A DNA stretch of 44,407 nucleotides from Rhodospirillales bacterium (GTDB taxonomy: Bacteria; Pseudomonadota; Alphaproteobacteria; Micavibrionales; Micavibrionaceae): assembly GCA_020638335.1 (NCBI GenBank), contig JACKIT010000010.1, positions 1 through 44,407 of the forward strand, written 5' to 3'. The notes under the pieces were generated by a model. That model was not told the DNA's origin. It searched no databases and saw only the letters and a list, made by a program, of their open reading frames with translations. The translations under genes were made by a program, and so were the position numbers. Shown here piece after piece: positions 1 to 7,947 of this stretch (positions are counted from its first letter, which is position 1; each line of letters begins with the position of its first letter).

Positions 1-1
1 G

Positions 2-613
2 CTGTCCAACATCACCTATCGCTCCCTCTCCGGCACGTCCGTCCTCTGGGATTTTGTCGAACTCCCCTCCCAGCTCCAGGAAAACTGGTGCTACGAGAAG
101 GAAACCCTCGACCATTTCGCCGCCCATTATGAAACCGGCGAAAAAATCCCGCTCGAACTTATCGAAAAAGTCCGTAAAGCCAAAAACTTCATGGTCGGTT
201 GGGGCGGCCTGCGTCAAATTGGCCTCGGAACGCTTGACATGGCCTGGCACACCGCCGACCCATCAACAATCGACGATGTCGCCGCTTTCGAAGATAAAGC
301 GCTTAAAGATACAACCTTGTTCCCACGCCTTGCCGGACCGACCTCAACCAGCTTCAGCCATATCTTCGCAGGCGGCTATTCCGCCGGATATTACAGCTAT
401 AAATGGGCCGAGGTTCTCGACGCCGATACGTTCGAACTCTTCCTTGAAAAAGGCCTGTATGACCGCGAAACCGCCAAAGCCTATCAGGAAAACATCCTGT
501 CCAAGGGCGGCTCGCAACACCCGGCCATCCTGTATCGAAATTTCCGTGGCCGCGACGCCGACCCCGACGCCCTCCTCCGCCGCGAAGACCTCCTGCACGA
601 TAAAGCGGCTTAA
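2..613 (+). CDS. M3-family zinc metallopeptidase (oligopeptidase A / dipeptidyl carboxypeptidase type), C-terminal part
   Basis: The reading frame is open at the left edge and gives about 203 residues ending at a TAA. The translation has the conserved C-terminal region of M3 peptidases: SGTSVLWDFVELPSQ near the start, then FSHIFAGGYSAGYYSYKWAE about 70 residues before the end. In this family the second block forms the substrate-binding wall, with Tyr and His residues contacting the peptide backbone. The HExxH zinc site would lie upstream, outside the window. These enzymes are usually cytoplasmic and degrade short peptides, including cleaved signal peptides. Family assignment is secure. Which subfamily (PrlC or Dcp) cannot be decided from the fragment. 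No downstream gene is close enough to be co-transcribed. Confidence 0.93.
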   Translation: MSNITYRSLSGTSVLWDFVELPSQLQENWCYEKETLDHFAAHYETGEKIPLELIEKVRKAKNFMVGWGGLRQIGLGTLDMAWHTADPSTIDDVAAFEDKALKDTTLFPRLAGPTSTSFSHIFAGGYSAGYYSYKWAEVLDADTFELFLEKGLYDRETAKAYQENILSKGGSQHPAILYRNFRGRDADPDALLRREDLLHDKAA

Positions 614-630
614 AAATAACAACGTTATTA

Positions 631-702
631 CGAGCGTCAGCGAAGCAATCCATACAAAACTGGATTGCCGCGTCAGGCCTATCGGCCTTCCTCGCAATGA
701 CG
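631..702. repeat. REP-like intergenic palindromes after the peptidase gene
   Basis: Two imperfect palindromes lie side by side. The second (about 664-702) has arms reading ATTGCCGCGTCAGG and CCTCGCAATGACG. The same type of sequence (CGTCATTGCGAG ... CGAAGCAATCC) recurs after tyrS at 13746-13785, so this is a dispersed family. It sits just beyond a stop codon, where such elements often act in mRNA 3'-end stability or as weak terminators. Confidence 0.6.
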
Positions 703-766
703 CCTGCCTTTTTCCACCATTTTTCGAAGGCATTTTGTCACTGACAAGGCGCTTTTTTCGAAGAGA

Positions 767-844
767 TTTTCCCGTCTACGCAGCGCGAATGACGACGCAG
801 AGTCTACCTACGCGAGGATATGAGCAACAAAGTAGACGGGAAAA
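767..844. repeat. Hairpin repeat with perfect 13-bp arms
   Basis: The arm at 767-779 (TTTTCCCGTCTAC) is exactly complementary to 832-844, with a 52-nt core between them. Two further elements of the same plan, long arms around a GC-mixed core with a central small palindrome, lie at 9145-9223 and 13994-14096. Arm sequences differ between copies. No ORF of credible quality covers it. Confidence 0.55.
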
Positions 845-859
845 GATCGCAGAAAAAAG

Positions 860-1116
860 AAGTCTGGGGGACAAGCCCCCAGACTTCAGGCGTGTGTGGG
901 GTTCCTAGTTACTCTACCCGCCAGTGCGGAACTAAACACTGGCTTCGATTATCACGCATCGCGTCGCATTGGGGGAGGATGACCCTAAAGTAAGAGGGCC
1001 AAAGGCACCGCTCAAGCGCGTGATAATTCCGTGAACGGCCAAATTTTACGAAATTTCACAAACCGGCCATAAACTTATATCTACTCTGTGTTCACCAATC
1101 CACAGCCACACACGCT
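860..1116 (+). ncRNA. Candidate structured RNA of unknown class
   Basis: This gene-free stretch is rich in nested pairings. A perfect 11-bp hairpin (860-870 with 876-886) precedes a closing helix of ten pairs, 890-899 with 1106-1115. Inside are a small hairpin (921-926 with 937-942), a perfect ten-pair helix (948-957 with 1018-1027), and a helix 1031-1036 with 1090-1095 that encloses a further hairpin around 1037-1068. Such a closed multi-branch layout of about 226 nt resembles a stable RNA gene. I could not match it to RNase P, tmRNA, SRP or 6S by signature sequences. The strand is assumed from folding only, and the minus strand would fold almost as well. Confidence 0.35.
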
Positions 1117-1440
1117 TTTAGGTGAATAATTTATGTAAATAAATACAAATATTATGTAATAGATCGCTTTGTAGCAACTGATATACATAATGTCAAACAA
1201 AAAAGTGCGCCCTAACCTTCAGGTTAGGAAAATGCCTACGTATAGCCCCTCGCATTAAGAATAAGATAGTCTCGCATCCCGCTGACAATCGGGATCTTCT
1301 TCGTTCGAGGCCAGAGATACTGACTTTCATCAGGATGCATCACTATTTGGCATGTCTTATTTTTAATAAGAAGCGCTATATAAGTCCCGCAAAACGGTCT
1401 CCTGCCCTTGATTTAAAAAACACATTATGGTAAAAACTAA

Positions 1441-2397
1441 ATGCAAACTTACACCAATAAAACGCCGATTATGGACAGATTAAATCGCATTTTTGCCGCA
1501 AGCATGCTTTTAGCGGCTTCAGAGATGACCACAGCCGATCCTCAACCTGAAAACGGTACGGTTACACCATGGAGTGCTGCGCCCACCGACCACCCCGTCA
1601 CGCTTCCTGCCGATCTGACGAACAAAAATGTACGCCATCTTGATCCTCTGGCTTCCGCCGCACTGTATTACGAACTGTACGACAACGCCGCCAAACGCCT
1701 ATCCGTCTATAACCCCAAAACCAGACAAACCGAAATCTACGAATTTGTCGAGAGTATCAACAATCCGCAGAGCGGTTCCCATTTCAAAATCATCAAAAAC
1801 CCGAACACCAGGCACTATGTTTTGTTCGCCAAGGGGATGGACATGCCCGGACGGGATGAAGGCGCCGGAGAATGGGGGTTCCTGAAAGATTCCATCCAGC
1901 ACGGACAAACAACGAAAGGCTGCCTGACAACTCAGGCCATAGACGGAGAGAAAGCCTATCTTCATCTTCTGCAAAACCCGGAAGTAACATCGATAGAAAT
2001 CATCGGATATTCTATCGGCTCAATATCCGCCAATTACCTCGCAGCCATTTACGGCGCATCCGTCACAAATATCGCAGACCTTGGCATACCGGGCACTATA
2101 GCAAGATCAAGCTCTCCTGATGACATCTTTAACACCTGTTCACACGGCACATTCCCGCCCGCCACAGGCGCCTTTAAACACAACATGCATTCTGGCATAA
2201 AAAGCCTTAAATTGTGTCGTGATTTGATGGGCGGTCTTTTAGGCGATGTTGGAAAGGAATTTGGAAAAGTGATCGTCCTGGGCAAAGGCCCTTTTATGGG
2301 CCACGTTCCCAAACACTATGCTAACGCCGTTTACACATATGATCCCGATGCGCCAAAAGTTGAAACGCTGGAAGCCTTCCCGCAACCGCTCTTTTAG
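1441..2397 (+). CDS. Predicted secreted alpha/beta-hydrolase (lipase-like)
   Basis: The protein has 318 residues. It begins with a basic, then hydrophobic stretch (about residues 11-32) that looks like a signal peptide, better placed if translation starts at the internal Met11 (position 1471). The motif GYSIGS around residue 191 is a GxSxG nucleophile elbow flanked by a hydrophobic strand (EIIGYSIGS) and helix. The catalytic Asp and His cannot be placed with certainty; a His near GHVPKHYANAV close to the C-terminus is a candidate. It is a stand-alone gene between a long non-coding gap and a convergent neighbour. No strong Shine-Dalgarno precedes either start. An esterase or lipase exported to the periplasm or beyond is likely; the substrate is unknown. 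Confidence 0.7.
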   Translation: MQTYTNKTPIMDRLNRIFAASMLLAASEMTTADPQPENGTVTPWSAAPTDHPVTLPADLTNKNVRHLDPLASAALYYELYDNAAKRLSVYNPKTRQTEIYEFVESINNPQSGSHFKIIKNPNTRHYVLFAKGMDMPGRDEGAGEWGFLKDSIQHGQTTKGCLTTQAIDGEKAYLHLLQNPEVTSIEIIGYSIGSISANYLAAIYGASVTNIADLGIPGTIARSSSPDDIFNTCSHGTFPPATGAFKHNMHSGIKSLKLCRDLMGGLLGDVGKEFGKVIVLGKGPFMGHVPKHYANAVYTYDPDAPKVETLEAFPQPLF

Positions 2398-2411
2398 TGT
2401 CAGGACAACAC

Positions 2412-3317
2412 CTAAAGCAGTTCCGCCAGCATACACCGCGCAGATCCGCCGCCATAACGCTCCAATGTCGGCAAAGGGCTATAAATCAGCTTCGAAAAAT
2501 GCTGATGACATTTCTCTAACTGATCCTCTTCCAGCGCCTGCAAGGCTTTTTCCGAAAGCACCAGCATCTTTTGCCCACCATGCCCGACAACCTCCAGCGC
2601 ATTCCCACAAAACGCACGCAATTGATCATTAGTAAACTCAATCACCTGGTGCGTATTGCGCAAAGAAGACACAATACGCCCCCGGTCTTCGTCAACAATA
2701 CATTCGCTGCAAATACCGGCAAGCGTACTGCCAATCCACATCACGCAATCAGTGTGATAAACGGGTATACCTGTGTGACTATGCGTTTCAAAGAAATCAA
2801 TCTCATAGCCCATATCATCAGCCCACTTCCGCGCCAACCCCTCATCAGTCCGCGCCGAAAGCGCTGCATAAGCGCGTCTGTTCACCCGGTCAGAAACAAT
2901 GCTGGCCGTACTTTCCAGCGCCAAACCAAATTCTTCATATTCCGTCCAGTCAATCACATCCGGGTAAATCTTCGTCAGCAACGCAATAATGTCTTCACTG
3001 CGTTCATCTTGCCGGTTTTTATTGAGCATCGGACACAGCATCAAACGCCCGTCAGGAAACGAAAAAAACCAGTTCGGAAACACCATATCCGGGCACTCAG
3101 GCAAAGCCTTGGCCGTCGTAATCTTCACACCGCTTTCCACCAGCTTGTCATGCAACTCTCGAAACTCATGCAAAGCCCTTCTGCTCGTCACTTCAACCGG
3201 CTCATGATCATCAACCTGATACGCGTTAGTTTCCATCGTCTCAGGATTGGCGTAAAAATCAGCAGGTTCAATCATCAACAAATGATTGGTAGATTGGGAA
3301 AAAGAATGTGCCTTCAT
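2412..3317 (-). CDS. ctlX: CtlX-type arginine deiminase-related amidinohydrolase
   Basis: About 301 residues from the ATG at 3317; a TTG 12 bp upstream is a weaker alternative. The sequence follows the guanidino-group modifying superfamily pattern: MIEPADFYANPETMETN at the N-terminus, FPNWFFSFPDGRLMLCPM, the acidic LESTASIVSDRVNR block, a catalytic-type His in SHTGIPVYHTDCVM, and a C-terminal Cys in GGGSARCMLAE. These are the expected Asp/Glu, His and Cys of the amidinohydrolase fold. CtlX-like proteins are reported as citrulline/arginine-related hydrolases; the exact substrate is not decided by sequence. The gene is convergent with the lipase-like gene (14 bp between stops), so the two do not form an operon. 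Confidence 0.85.
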   Translation of the reverse strand: MKAHSFSQSTNHLLMIEPADFYANPETMETNAYQVDDHEPVEVTSRRALHEFRELHDKLVESGVKITTAKALPECPDMVFPNWFFSFPDGRLMLCPMLNKNRQDERSEDIIALLTKIYPDVIDWTEYEEFGLALESTASIVSDRVNRRAYAALSARTDEGLARKWADDMGYEIDFFETHSHTGIPVYHTDCVMWIGSTLAGICSECIVDEDRGRIVSSLRNTHQVIEFTNDQLRAFCGNALEVVGHGGQKMLVLSEKALQALEEDQLEKCHQHFSKLIYSPLPTLERYGGGSARCMLAELL

Positions 3318-3444
3318 GATACAAACCAAACTCGCAGGGGAAAGAAACCTAAAAGACCTTCAGGTACAAATAAGTATGCCCCATCGAGAGATATTTTACA
3401 TCCCCGATCCGGCGATTTCTTGAAAAAAACCTATTTTTACCCCA

Positions 3445-3589
3445 TTCTCAACTTTTTTCAACGCCTTGAAAAACAAGAAGAAACGAAACCCCGTTTTTAA
3501 AACAGGGTCCATCGTACCGACTGCAAATCCCTATAGACCCCGCATTAAATGCAGGGTTTCGGTTTTTCTTCCGAAAATGAAGTTGAGAA
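3445..3589. repeat. 145-bp intergenic repeat, copy 1
   Basis: This segment is nearly identical to 17859-18002, with three substitutions visible in 144 aligned bases. It is bounded by a terminal inverted repeat, TTCTCAACTT against AAGTTGAGAA, and contains three hairpins: one around CCCGTTTTTAAAACAGGG, one around CCGCATTAAATGCAGGG, and one with TTCGG/CCGAA arms. In both copies the AAGTTGAGAATAGCGTTA end faces the 3' end of a minus-strand gene. It could be a non-autonomous mobile element (MITE-like), a terminator, or a structured RNA unit. Confidence 0.85.
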
Positions 3590-3610
3590 TAGCGTTATTT
3601 TTTGAAATAA

Positions 3611-3922
3611 TCAGGCCAACTCGACCGGTAAACGTGTACCGATTTTTCCTTCAATCAGGCCTATAGCCTTTTGCGTCATCGGCGCAACATAACCGGCCTT
3701 GGTCAAATTATACTCGCGCTGCGCCAGATAAGAAGCCCCGACAACAAACATTTCGCATGTCTCTGCACGCTCATCATCTTCCCTCAAAAAGAAAACAGCA
3801 CGATACCCCAAGGGATCCTCATGCACATCACAAGGTTCAACAGAGACCTGACGAATATTTTTCTCCCAGTTTTTGGAAGAAAAAGGATTCTTAAGCAACG
3901 CTGCAGCATGAACATGGTTCAT
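3611..3922 (-). CDS. Small conserved-looking protein of unknown function
   Basis: A 103-residue protein starting MNHVHAAALLKNPF. I chose the ATG at 3922 because a GAGG ribosome-binding site lies about nine bases upstream; an in-frame TTG at 3937 would overlap that site. The protein is acidic, with a charged central stretch (FLREDDERAETCEMFVVGAS) and no signal peptide or membrane segment. I recognise no family. The gene stands alone, and the 145-bp repeat lies directly beyond its stop codon. Coding style matches the neighbouring core genes. Confidence 0.6.
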   Translation of the reverse strand: MNHVHAAALLKNPFSSKNWEKNIRQVSVEPCDVHEDPLGYRAVFFLREDDERAETCEMFVVGASYLAQREYNLTKAGYVAPMTQKAIGLIEGKIGTRLPVELA

Positions 3923-4054
3923 AGCCAAAATCCTCAAATAAATTCCTTATACTTATTAAGAGATGAATAATTTATGCAAAAAAATGGAGAGGGGTCAAGA
4001 AAAAACTAAAAAAATCATTATATTACAATACGCTAAACAAACAAAAGTTATAAC

Positions 4055-4705
4055 TTATGTATCAATTGTGATTTTTTTATTATAATCAGATTCCGTAAGA
4101 TGCAGGCTATCAAAGTCATCTTTTCGCTTCAACAAGCGCTGAACTGCACGCCCTGTAGCTGGAAAAAAATGAACACGGCGAATAAAGGGCCCGCCAATAT
4201 CAGCATTCAAAACCTGCAAACCTTTACGAAAAATATACTCTTGCACAAAAACCGTATTTTTGAGCCCACGCTCCTCCGGATCATCACCCTCACTGCTTCC
4301 ACCAAAAAGTCGAATGCGTATACGGTTTTTCGCCGCACCCCGGCGCTTTAATTCACCAATGCACTTCTCAATCGGTTCAAAAGCCTTAAAAACAAGATCC
4401 TGATCCGCTTGTTCCAAAAAAGGAAAATGCTCAAGCACGGCATCCGGCAACATGACATACCCCATCGCCCCAACTTTAAGCTCCGGGTCATAAATCGCCA
4501 ATAATACCCCCGAACCAACAGTTGCAACCAGCATTTCATCCTTGCGCACAGTACAATTTGCGCTACCCGGCTCAACATAAAGCGCCGCCGCATCAAATTG
4601 CGCATTGAAATAAGCATCCTGATCTTGTGTTAAACGACGCTCCTGCTGAACTTCAGGTGAAGAAGATGTTGCTTCAGGCGTTTCAGATGAAATTTGATCA
4701 CTCAT
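4055..4705 (-). CDS. CheD-like protein lacking catalytic Cys and His (probable pseudoenzyme)
   Basis: A 216-residue protein whose central and C-terminal parts follow the CheD chemoreceptor glutamine deamidase fold: VATVGSGVLLAIYDP, GAMGYVMLP, RIRLFGGS, and a distal DIGGPFIRRVHFFPATGRAV. In active CheD the first motif reads GSCV and the second has His before the MLP triad. Here these positions are Gly66 and Tyr83, so neither the nucleophile nor the base is present. A low-complexity Ser/Glu-rich N-terminal tail of about 30 residues is extra. No chemotaxis or flagellar gene is visible in the window. A binding or scaffolding role, such as contact with a CheC/CheY-type partner, is possible, but deamidation is not expected. 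Confidence 0.75.
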   Translation of the reverse strand: MSDQISSETPEATSSSPEVQQERRLTQDQDAYFNAQFDAAALYVEPGSANCTVRKDEMLVATVGSGVLLAIYDPELKVGAMGYVMLPDAVLEHFPFLEQADQDLVFKAFEPIEKCIGELKRRGAAKNRIRIRLFGGSSEGDDPEERGLKNTVFVQEYIFRKGLQVLNADIGGPFIRRVHFFPATGRAVQRLLKRKDDFDSLHLTESDYNKKITIDT

Positions 4706-4711
4706 GCAAAC

Positions 4712-4717
4712 ATTATA
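4712..4717 (-). promoter_or_regulatory. Perfect -10 box close to the cheD-like start
   Basis: On the minus strand a consensus TATAAT ends six bases before the ATG at 4705. A start site at the usual distance would coincide with the start codon, implying a leaderless mRNA. There is no Shine-Dalgarno upstream of the ATG, which fits. No good -35 box was found. Confidence 0.4.
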
Positions 4718-4757
4718 ACGAGAAAGTTAAAAGAAACTATTACCAAAAACGCCTGAT

Positions 4758-5732
4758 TCAGGCCTTTTTCTTTATAGCTTGAATTTGCTCGCAATACCAT
4801 TGATAGGTTTGAGAAAGCCCTTCCCGAAAAGCCGTTTTTGCCTTCCAGCCTGCATTTCGAATGCGCGATGAATCCATTAATTTACGATGCGTCCCGTCCG
4901 GCTTGCTGCTATCAAATGCGATATACCCCGTAAAACCAACAGTTTCAGAGACTATCTCTGCCAACTCACGAATGCTCATATCCTCTCCCGCACCAATATT
5001 CACCGGCATCGCGCCAGAATAGTTTTTGAGCAAAAACACAAGCGCATCAGCCAAATCATCAACATAAAGAAATTCACGCAAAGGCGCTCCACTCCCCCAA
5101 ACCTCCAATACATCCGCGCCAGCCTCCTTGGCCGCATGCGCCTTCATCATCAACGCCGGAATGACATGCGAACCCTGTTCATCAAACGTATCGCCCGGCC
5201 CGTAAAGATTACACGGCATAGCAGAGATAAAATCACGCCCATACTGCTCGCGATAAGCCTGGCACAACTTTACCCCTGCAATTTTAGCCACCGCATACGC
5301 TTCATTGGTCGGCTCCAGCGCACCCGTAAGCAGCGCATCCTCACCAATCGGCTGCGCCGCCTCTTTTGGATAAATACATGACGAACCCAAAAACAACAAC
5401 TTCTCCACGCTCGCCTCATGGGCCGCATGAATAATATTGGCCTCAATCATCATATTGTCATAAAGAAAATCCGCCGGATAAGTGCTATTCGCTAAAATCC
5501 CGCCCACTTTCGCCGCCGCAATCACAATAACATCCGGCCTGTTATGCGCAATCCACGCCCGTGTTGCAGCCTGATCACGTAAATCAAGCCCCTCCCGGCT
5601 GACCATAAAAATCTCACAATTTTCCGATTGCAACCACGCCACAAGCGCAGCCCCAACCATGCCTCCATGTCCGGCCACCCAGACCCGCTTGCCGCTCAAA
5701 TCATACGGAGCCTCTAACCAGCCATCGACCAT
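4758..5732 (-). CDS. fcl: GDP-L-fucose synthase
   Basis: A 324-residue extended short-chain dehydrogenase. It reduces and epimerises GDP-4-keto-6-deoxy-D-mannose to GDP-L-fucose. The Rossmann motif GHGGMVGAAL lies near residue 21. The GSSCIYPKEAAQPIGED block and the YAVAKIAG motif carry the catalytic Ser, Tyr and Lys, and CNLYGPGDTFDEQGSHVIPAL is typical of this enzyme. The first codons overlap the end of gmd by 19 bp, so the two are translationally coupled in one operon that makes GDP-L-fucose from GDP-mannose. No fucosyltransferase is adjacent. Length and motifs are normal for the family (about 310-330 residues). Confidence 0.95.
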   Translation of the reverse strand: MVDGWLEAPYDLSGKRVWVAGHGGMVGAALVAWLQSENCEIFMVSREGLDLRDQAATRAWIAHNRPDVIVIAAAKVGGILANSTYPADFLYDNMMIEANIIHAAHEASVEKLLFLGSSCIYPKEAAQPIGEDALLTGALEPTNEAYAVAKIAGVKLCQAYREQYGRDFISAMPCNLYGPGDTFDEQGSHVIPALMMKAHAAKEAGADVLEVWGSGAPLREFLYVDDLADALVFLLKNYSGAMPVNIGAGEDMSIRELAEIVSETVGFTGYIAFDSSKPDGTHRKLMDSSRIRNAGWKAKTAFREGLSQTYQWYCEQIQAIKKKA

Positions 5733-6781
5733 GACGCGCCCCCATCAAGGCGTAAAGCTGCGCGGTCCGCATTCACCATCGCCGCAACCAGCCCTTCAAA
5801 CGTCGTTTTGGGAGCCCATCCTAAAATATCGCGCGCCTTGGCCGCATCACCCAACAAATGATGCACTTCGGAAGGACGGAATAACTGACGATCAACCTCA
5901 ACCAAAACCCGCCCGCTTTTCACCTCCACGCCTTTTTCATCTACGCCTGCGCCGCGCCATTCAAGCGATATACCCACATGCGCAAAAGCCGCCTGAGCAA
6001 ACTCACGTACGCTATGCGCCTCCCCTGTCGCCAATACATAATCATCCGGAGCACCGCGCTGTAAAATCGCCCACATCCCGGCAACAAAATCGCGCGCATC
6101 GCCCCAATCCCGAACGGAATCGAGATTACCCAGCCGAAGCACATCATTGCTCCCCGCCTCAACTGCCGCAACCGCCTTGGTGATCTTGCGAGTAACAAAA
6201 TCCTCCCCGCGCAACGGACTTTCATGATTAAACAAAATACCATTGGCAGCATACATCCCATAAGACTCGCGGTAGCTCTTTACCAAATGATAAGAAGCCA
6301 GCTTCGCCACACCATAAGGGCTGCACGGCTCCATTTTCGTATCTTCATTTTGCGGCGCGCGCGCCTTGCCAAACATTTCCGAAGATGACGCCTGATAAAC
6401 CCGTGTATAATTCTCCAGCCCGTTTACCCGTACCGCATCCAGAATATTGAGCGTCCCGGCAGTATTAATCTGCAAAGTCGAGGCCGGCGTTTCAAAGCTC
6501 ACCTGAACTTGCGACAGCCCTGCCAGATTATAAATCTCATCCGGACGGATTTCGCGAATCAGCAAATTAAGATTATTCGCATCCGTCACATCCCCCATAT
6601 GCAACCTGACATCTTCACCGACCAATCCCAAAGCATCAAGCCGCGCCAACCCGTCCAGCGGATCGCTATAGCTGTCCCAGCGCACCAAACCATGCACACT
6701 GTACCCTTTCTCGCGCAAAAACTGCGCCAAATATGCCCCGTCCTGCCCGGCAATCCCTGTAATAAAAGCTGTCTTTGTCAT
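5714..6781 (-). CDS. gmd: GDP-mannose 4,6-dehydratase
   Basis: 355 residues starting MTKTAFITGIAGQDGAYLA, the standard Gmd N-terminus; the reading frame extends 16 codons further upstream, but that extension has no family similarity. The NADP-binding GIAGQDGAYLA motif, YNLAGLSQVQVSFETP, the SSSEMFGKA block and YGVAKLASY (catalytic Tyr/Lys) are all present. It removes water from GDP-D-mannose to give the 4-keto-6-deoxy sugar for Fcl. It is first in a two-gene operon, with fcl overlapping its 3' end. It may serve capsule, LPS or glycan fucosylation; the glycosyltransferases must be elsewhere. Confidence 0.96.
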   Translation of the reverse strand: MTKTAFITGIAGQDGAYLAQFLREKGYSVHGLVRWDSYSDPLDGLARLDALGLVGEDVRLHMGDVTDANNLNLLIREIRPDEIYNLAGLSQVQVSFETPASTLQINTAGTLNILDAVRVNGLENYTRVYQASSSEMFGKARAPQNEDTKMEPCSPYGVAKLASYHLVKSYRESYGMYAANGILFNHESPLRGEDFVTRKITKAVAAVEAGSNDVLRLGNLDSVRDWGDARDFVAGMWAILQRGAPDDYVLATGEAHSVREFAQAAFAHVGISLEWRGAGVDEKGVEVKSGRVLVEVDRQLFRPSEVHHLLGDAAKARDILGWAPKTTFEGLVAAMVNADRAALRLDGGASWSMAG

Positions 6782-6877
6782 GCGAATGTATGGCCTCAAC
6801 TCATAATTACGTATGCATAAAAAATGCACGAAATCGCAAGGCGAAGCAAAGACTTTATGCAGATTTAAAGCAAAGAA

Positions 6878-7891
6878 CTAGACACGAGCGCGAAATTTAC
6901 GCACCGAAAACAAGGAAGCAATCAGCGTAAACAATGACTTGCGCTTTGCAAATTCCGGCACCGGATGGTCCGCATCGCCTTCACGACCAAACGGCACCGG
7001 CTCAAAGTCCGGCTGCAAGCGCTGCTTCATCTTGTTTGTCAGAAAAGGCCACAAGATCTGATACGTGAATTTCGTCGGCATATAATCCCCCATCCCAATA
7101 TCGGCAGATGGCCGGTATGAATGATTATAAAACGTCCCAAAAATCTGGTCCCAAATCATCAAATTCTCACCGTAATTCCGATTGCCTTCATACAAGAGCC
7201 GGCTGTGGTGCCAGCGATGCAGCCCCGGCGTATTGAAAATATAATTGAGCGGCCCAAACCGCATCTCAACATTGCAATGCGTCAGCATCCCGATAAAGGC
7301 GGTAATTGCGCTCATCCACTTCACCACCTCCATCGGCGCACCCATCGCCAACAAAATCGCCAGCCCCAGCACAATGCTGATCAAACTATCAACAAAATGA
7401 AACCTCCCGGTATTCAAAAACCACAATTTGGTCACGCTGTGATGCACGGCATGAAACCGCCACATCCAGGGAATTTCATGCGCCAGCCGATGCGCCCAGT
7501 ACAACCCGAATTCCGCCGCCGTAACACCCAAAATCACCTGCGCCCATAACGGCCAGTCCCGCGGCCAGACCGAATAGCCCTCTTGCGCCATCGGCGTTAT
7601 ATAGTCGGCCAGACCGATCACCCCGCTAAACAGGAATAACAGCTGCACACTGCCCTTTGAACTAATCGTATGCAGAATGGAAGCCATGTTTTGCCCATCG
7701 GGTTTCAGCCATGCGCGCTCATACGGCATCCATTTTTCTAGAAAAAACAGCGACAAAATCAGAAACACATAAGCGATGTTGAAATACAAAACCGGCGCGT
7801 CATGCGCAAACCCATACCCCGCAATCACCATACAAAGGCCGAACAACCCCGGCCACAAAACCCACGAAAGTATGTATTTAAAATGGTTCAT
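6878..7891 (-). CDS. Membrane-bound fatty acid hydroxylase / sterol desaturase family protein
   Basis: A 337-residue integral membrane protein with the di-iron histidine clusters of the superfamily: HRLAHE, HAVHH and LHRWHHS, plus a downstream NHSY. Hydrophobic segments fall near residues 6-28, 34-50, about 83-100 and 165-200. Such enzymes hydroxylate or desaturate lipids, sterols or carotenoids using O2 at the inner membrane; the substrate cannot be told from sequence. It is a single gene on the minus strand, between gmd (about 100 bp away) and a repeat-filled gap. The start ATG at 7891 is the only plausible one, with a hydrophobic N-terminus directly after it. Confidence 0.88.
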   Translation of the reverse strand: MNHFKYILSWVLWPGLFGLCMVIAGYGFAHDAPVLYFNIAYVFLILSLFFLEKWMPYERAWLKPDGQNMASILHTISSKGSVQLLFLFSGVIGLADYITPMAQEGYSVWPRDWPLWAQVILGVTAAEFGLYWAHRLAHEIPWMWRFHAVHHSVTKLWFLNTGRFHFVDSLISIVLGLAILLAMGAPMEVVKWMSAITAFIGMLTHCNVEMRFGPLNYIFNTPGLHRWHHSRLLYEGNRNYGENLMIWDQIFGTFYNHSYRPSADIGMGDYMPTKFTYQILWPFLTNKMKQRLQPDFEPVPFGREGDADHPVPEFAKRKSLFTLIASLFSVRKFRARV

Positions 7892-7947
7892 GGTCTATTT
7901 TTAACGCGAAGACACAAAAAATCGAAGACTTAATAAAAAAAATTTTA

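Noticed and set aside
54..908. Long Ser/Pro-rich frame overlapping the peptidase gene
   Set aside because: It is a shadow frame of the M3 peptidase continuing by chance through repeats; composition is typical of out-of-frame GC-rich DNA.
860..1116. Naming the RNA candidate as 6S, tmRNA, RNase P or SRP RNA
   Set aside because: I could not find the signature pieces of these RNAs (for example a GAGGAAAGTCCG block or a tag reading frame), so a named class would be a guess.
2571..3500. 309-codon plus-strand frame opposite the CtlX-type gene
   Set aside because: Arg/His-rich antisense shadow; the minus-strand frame has all family motifs.
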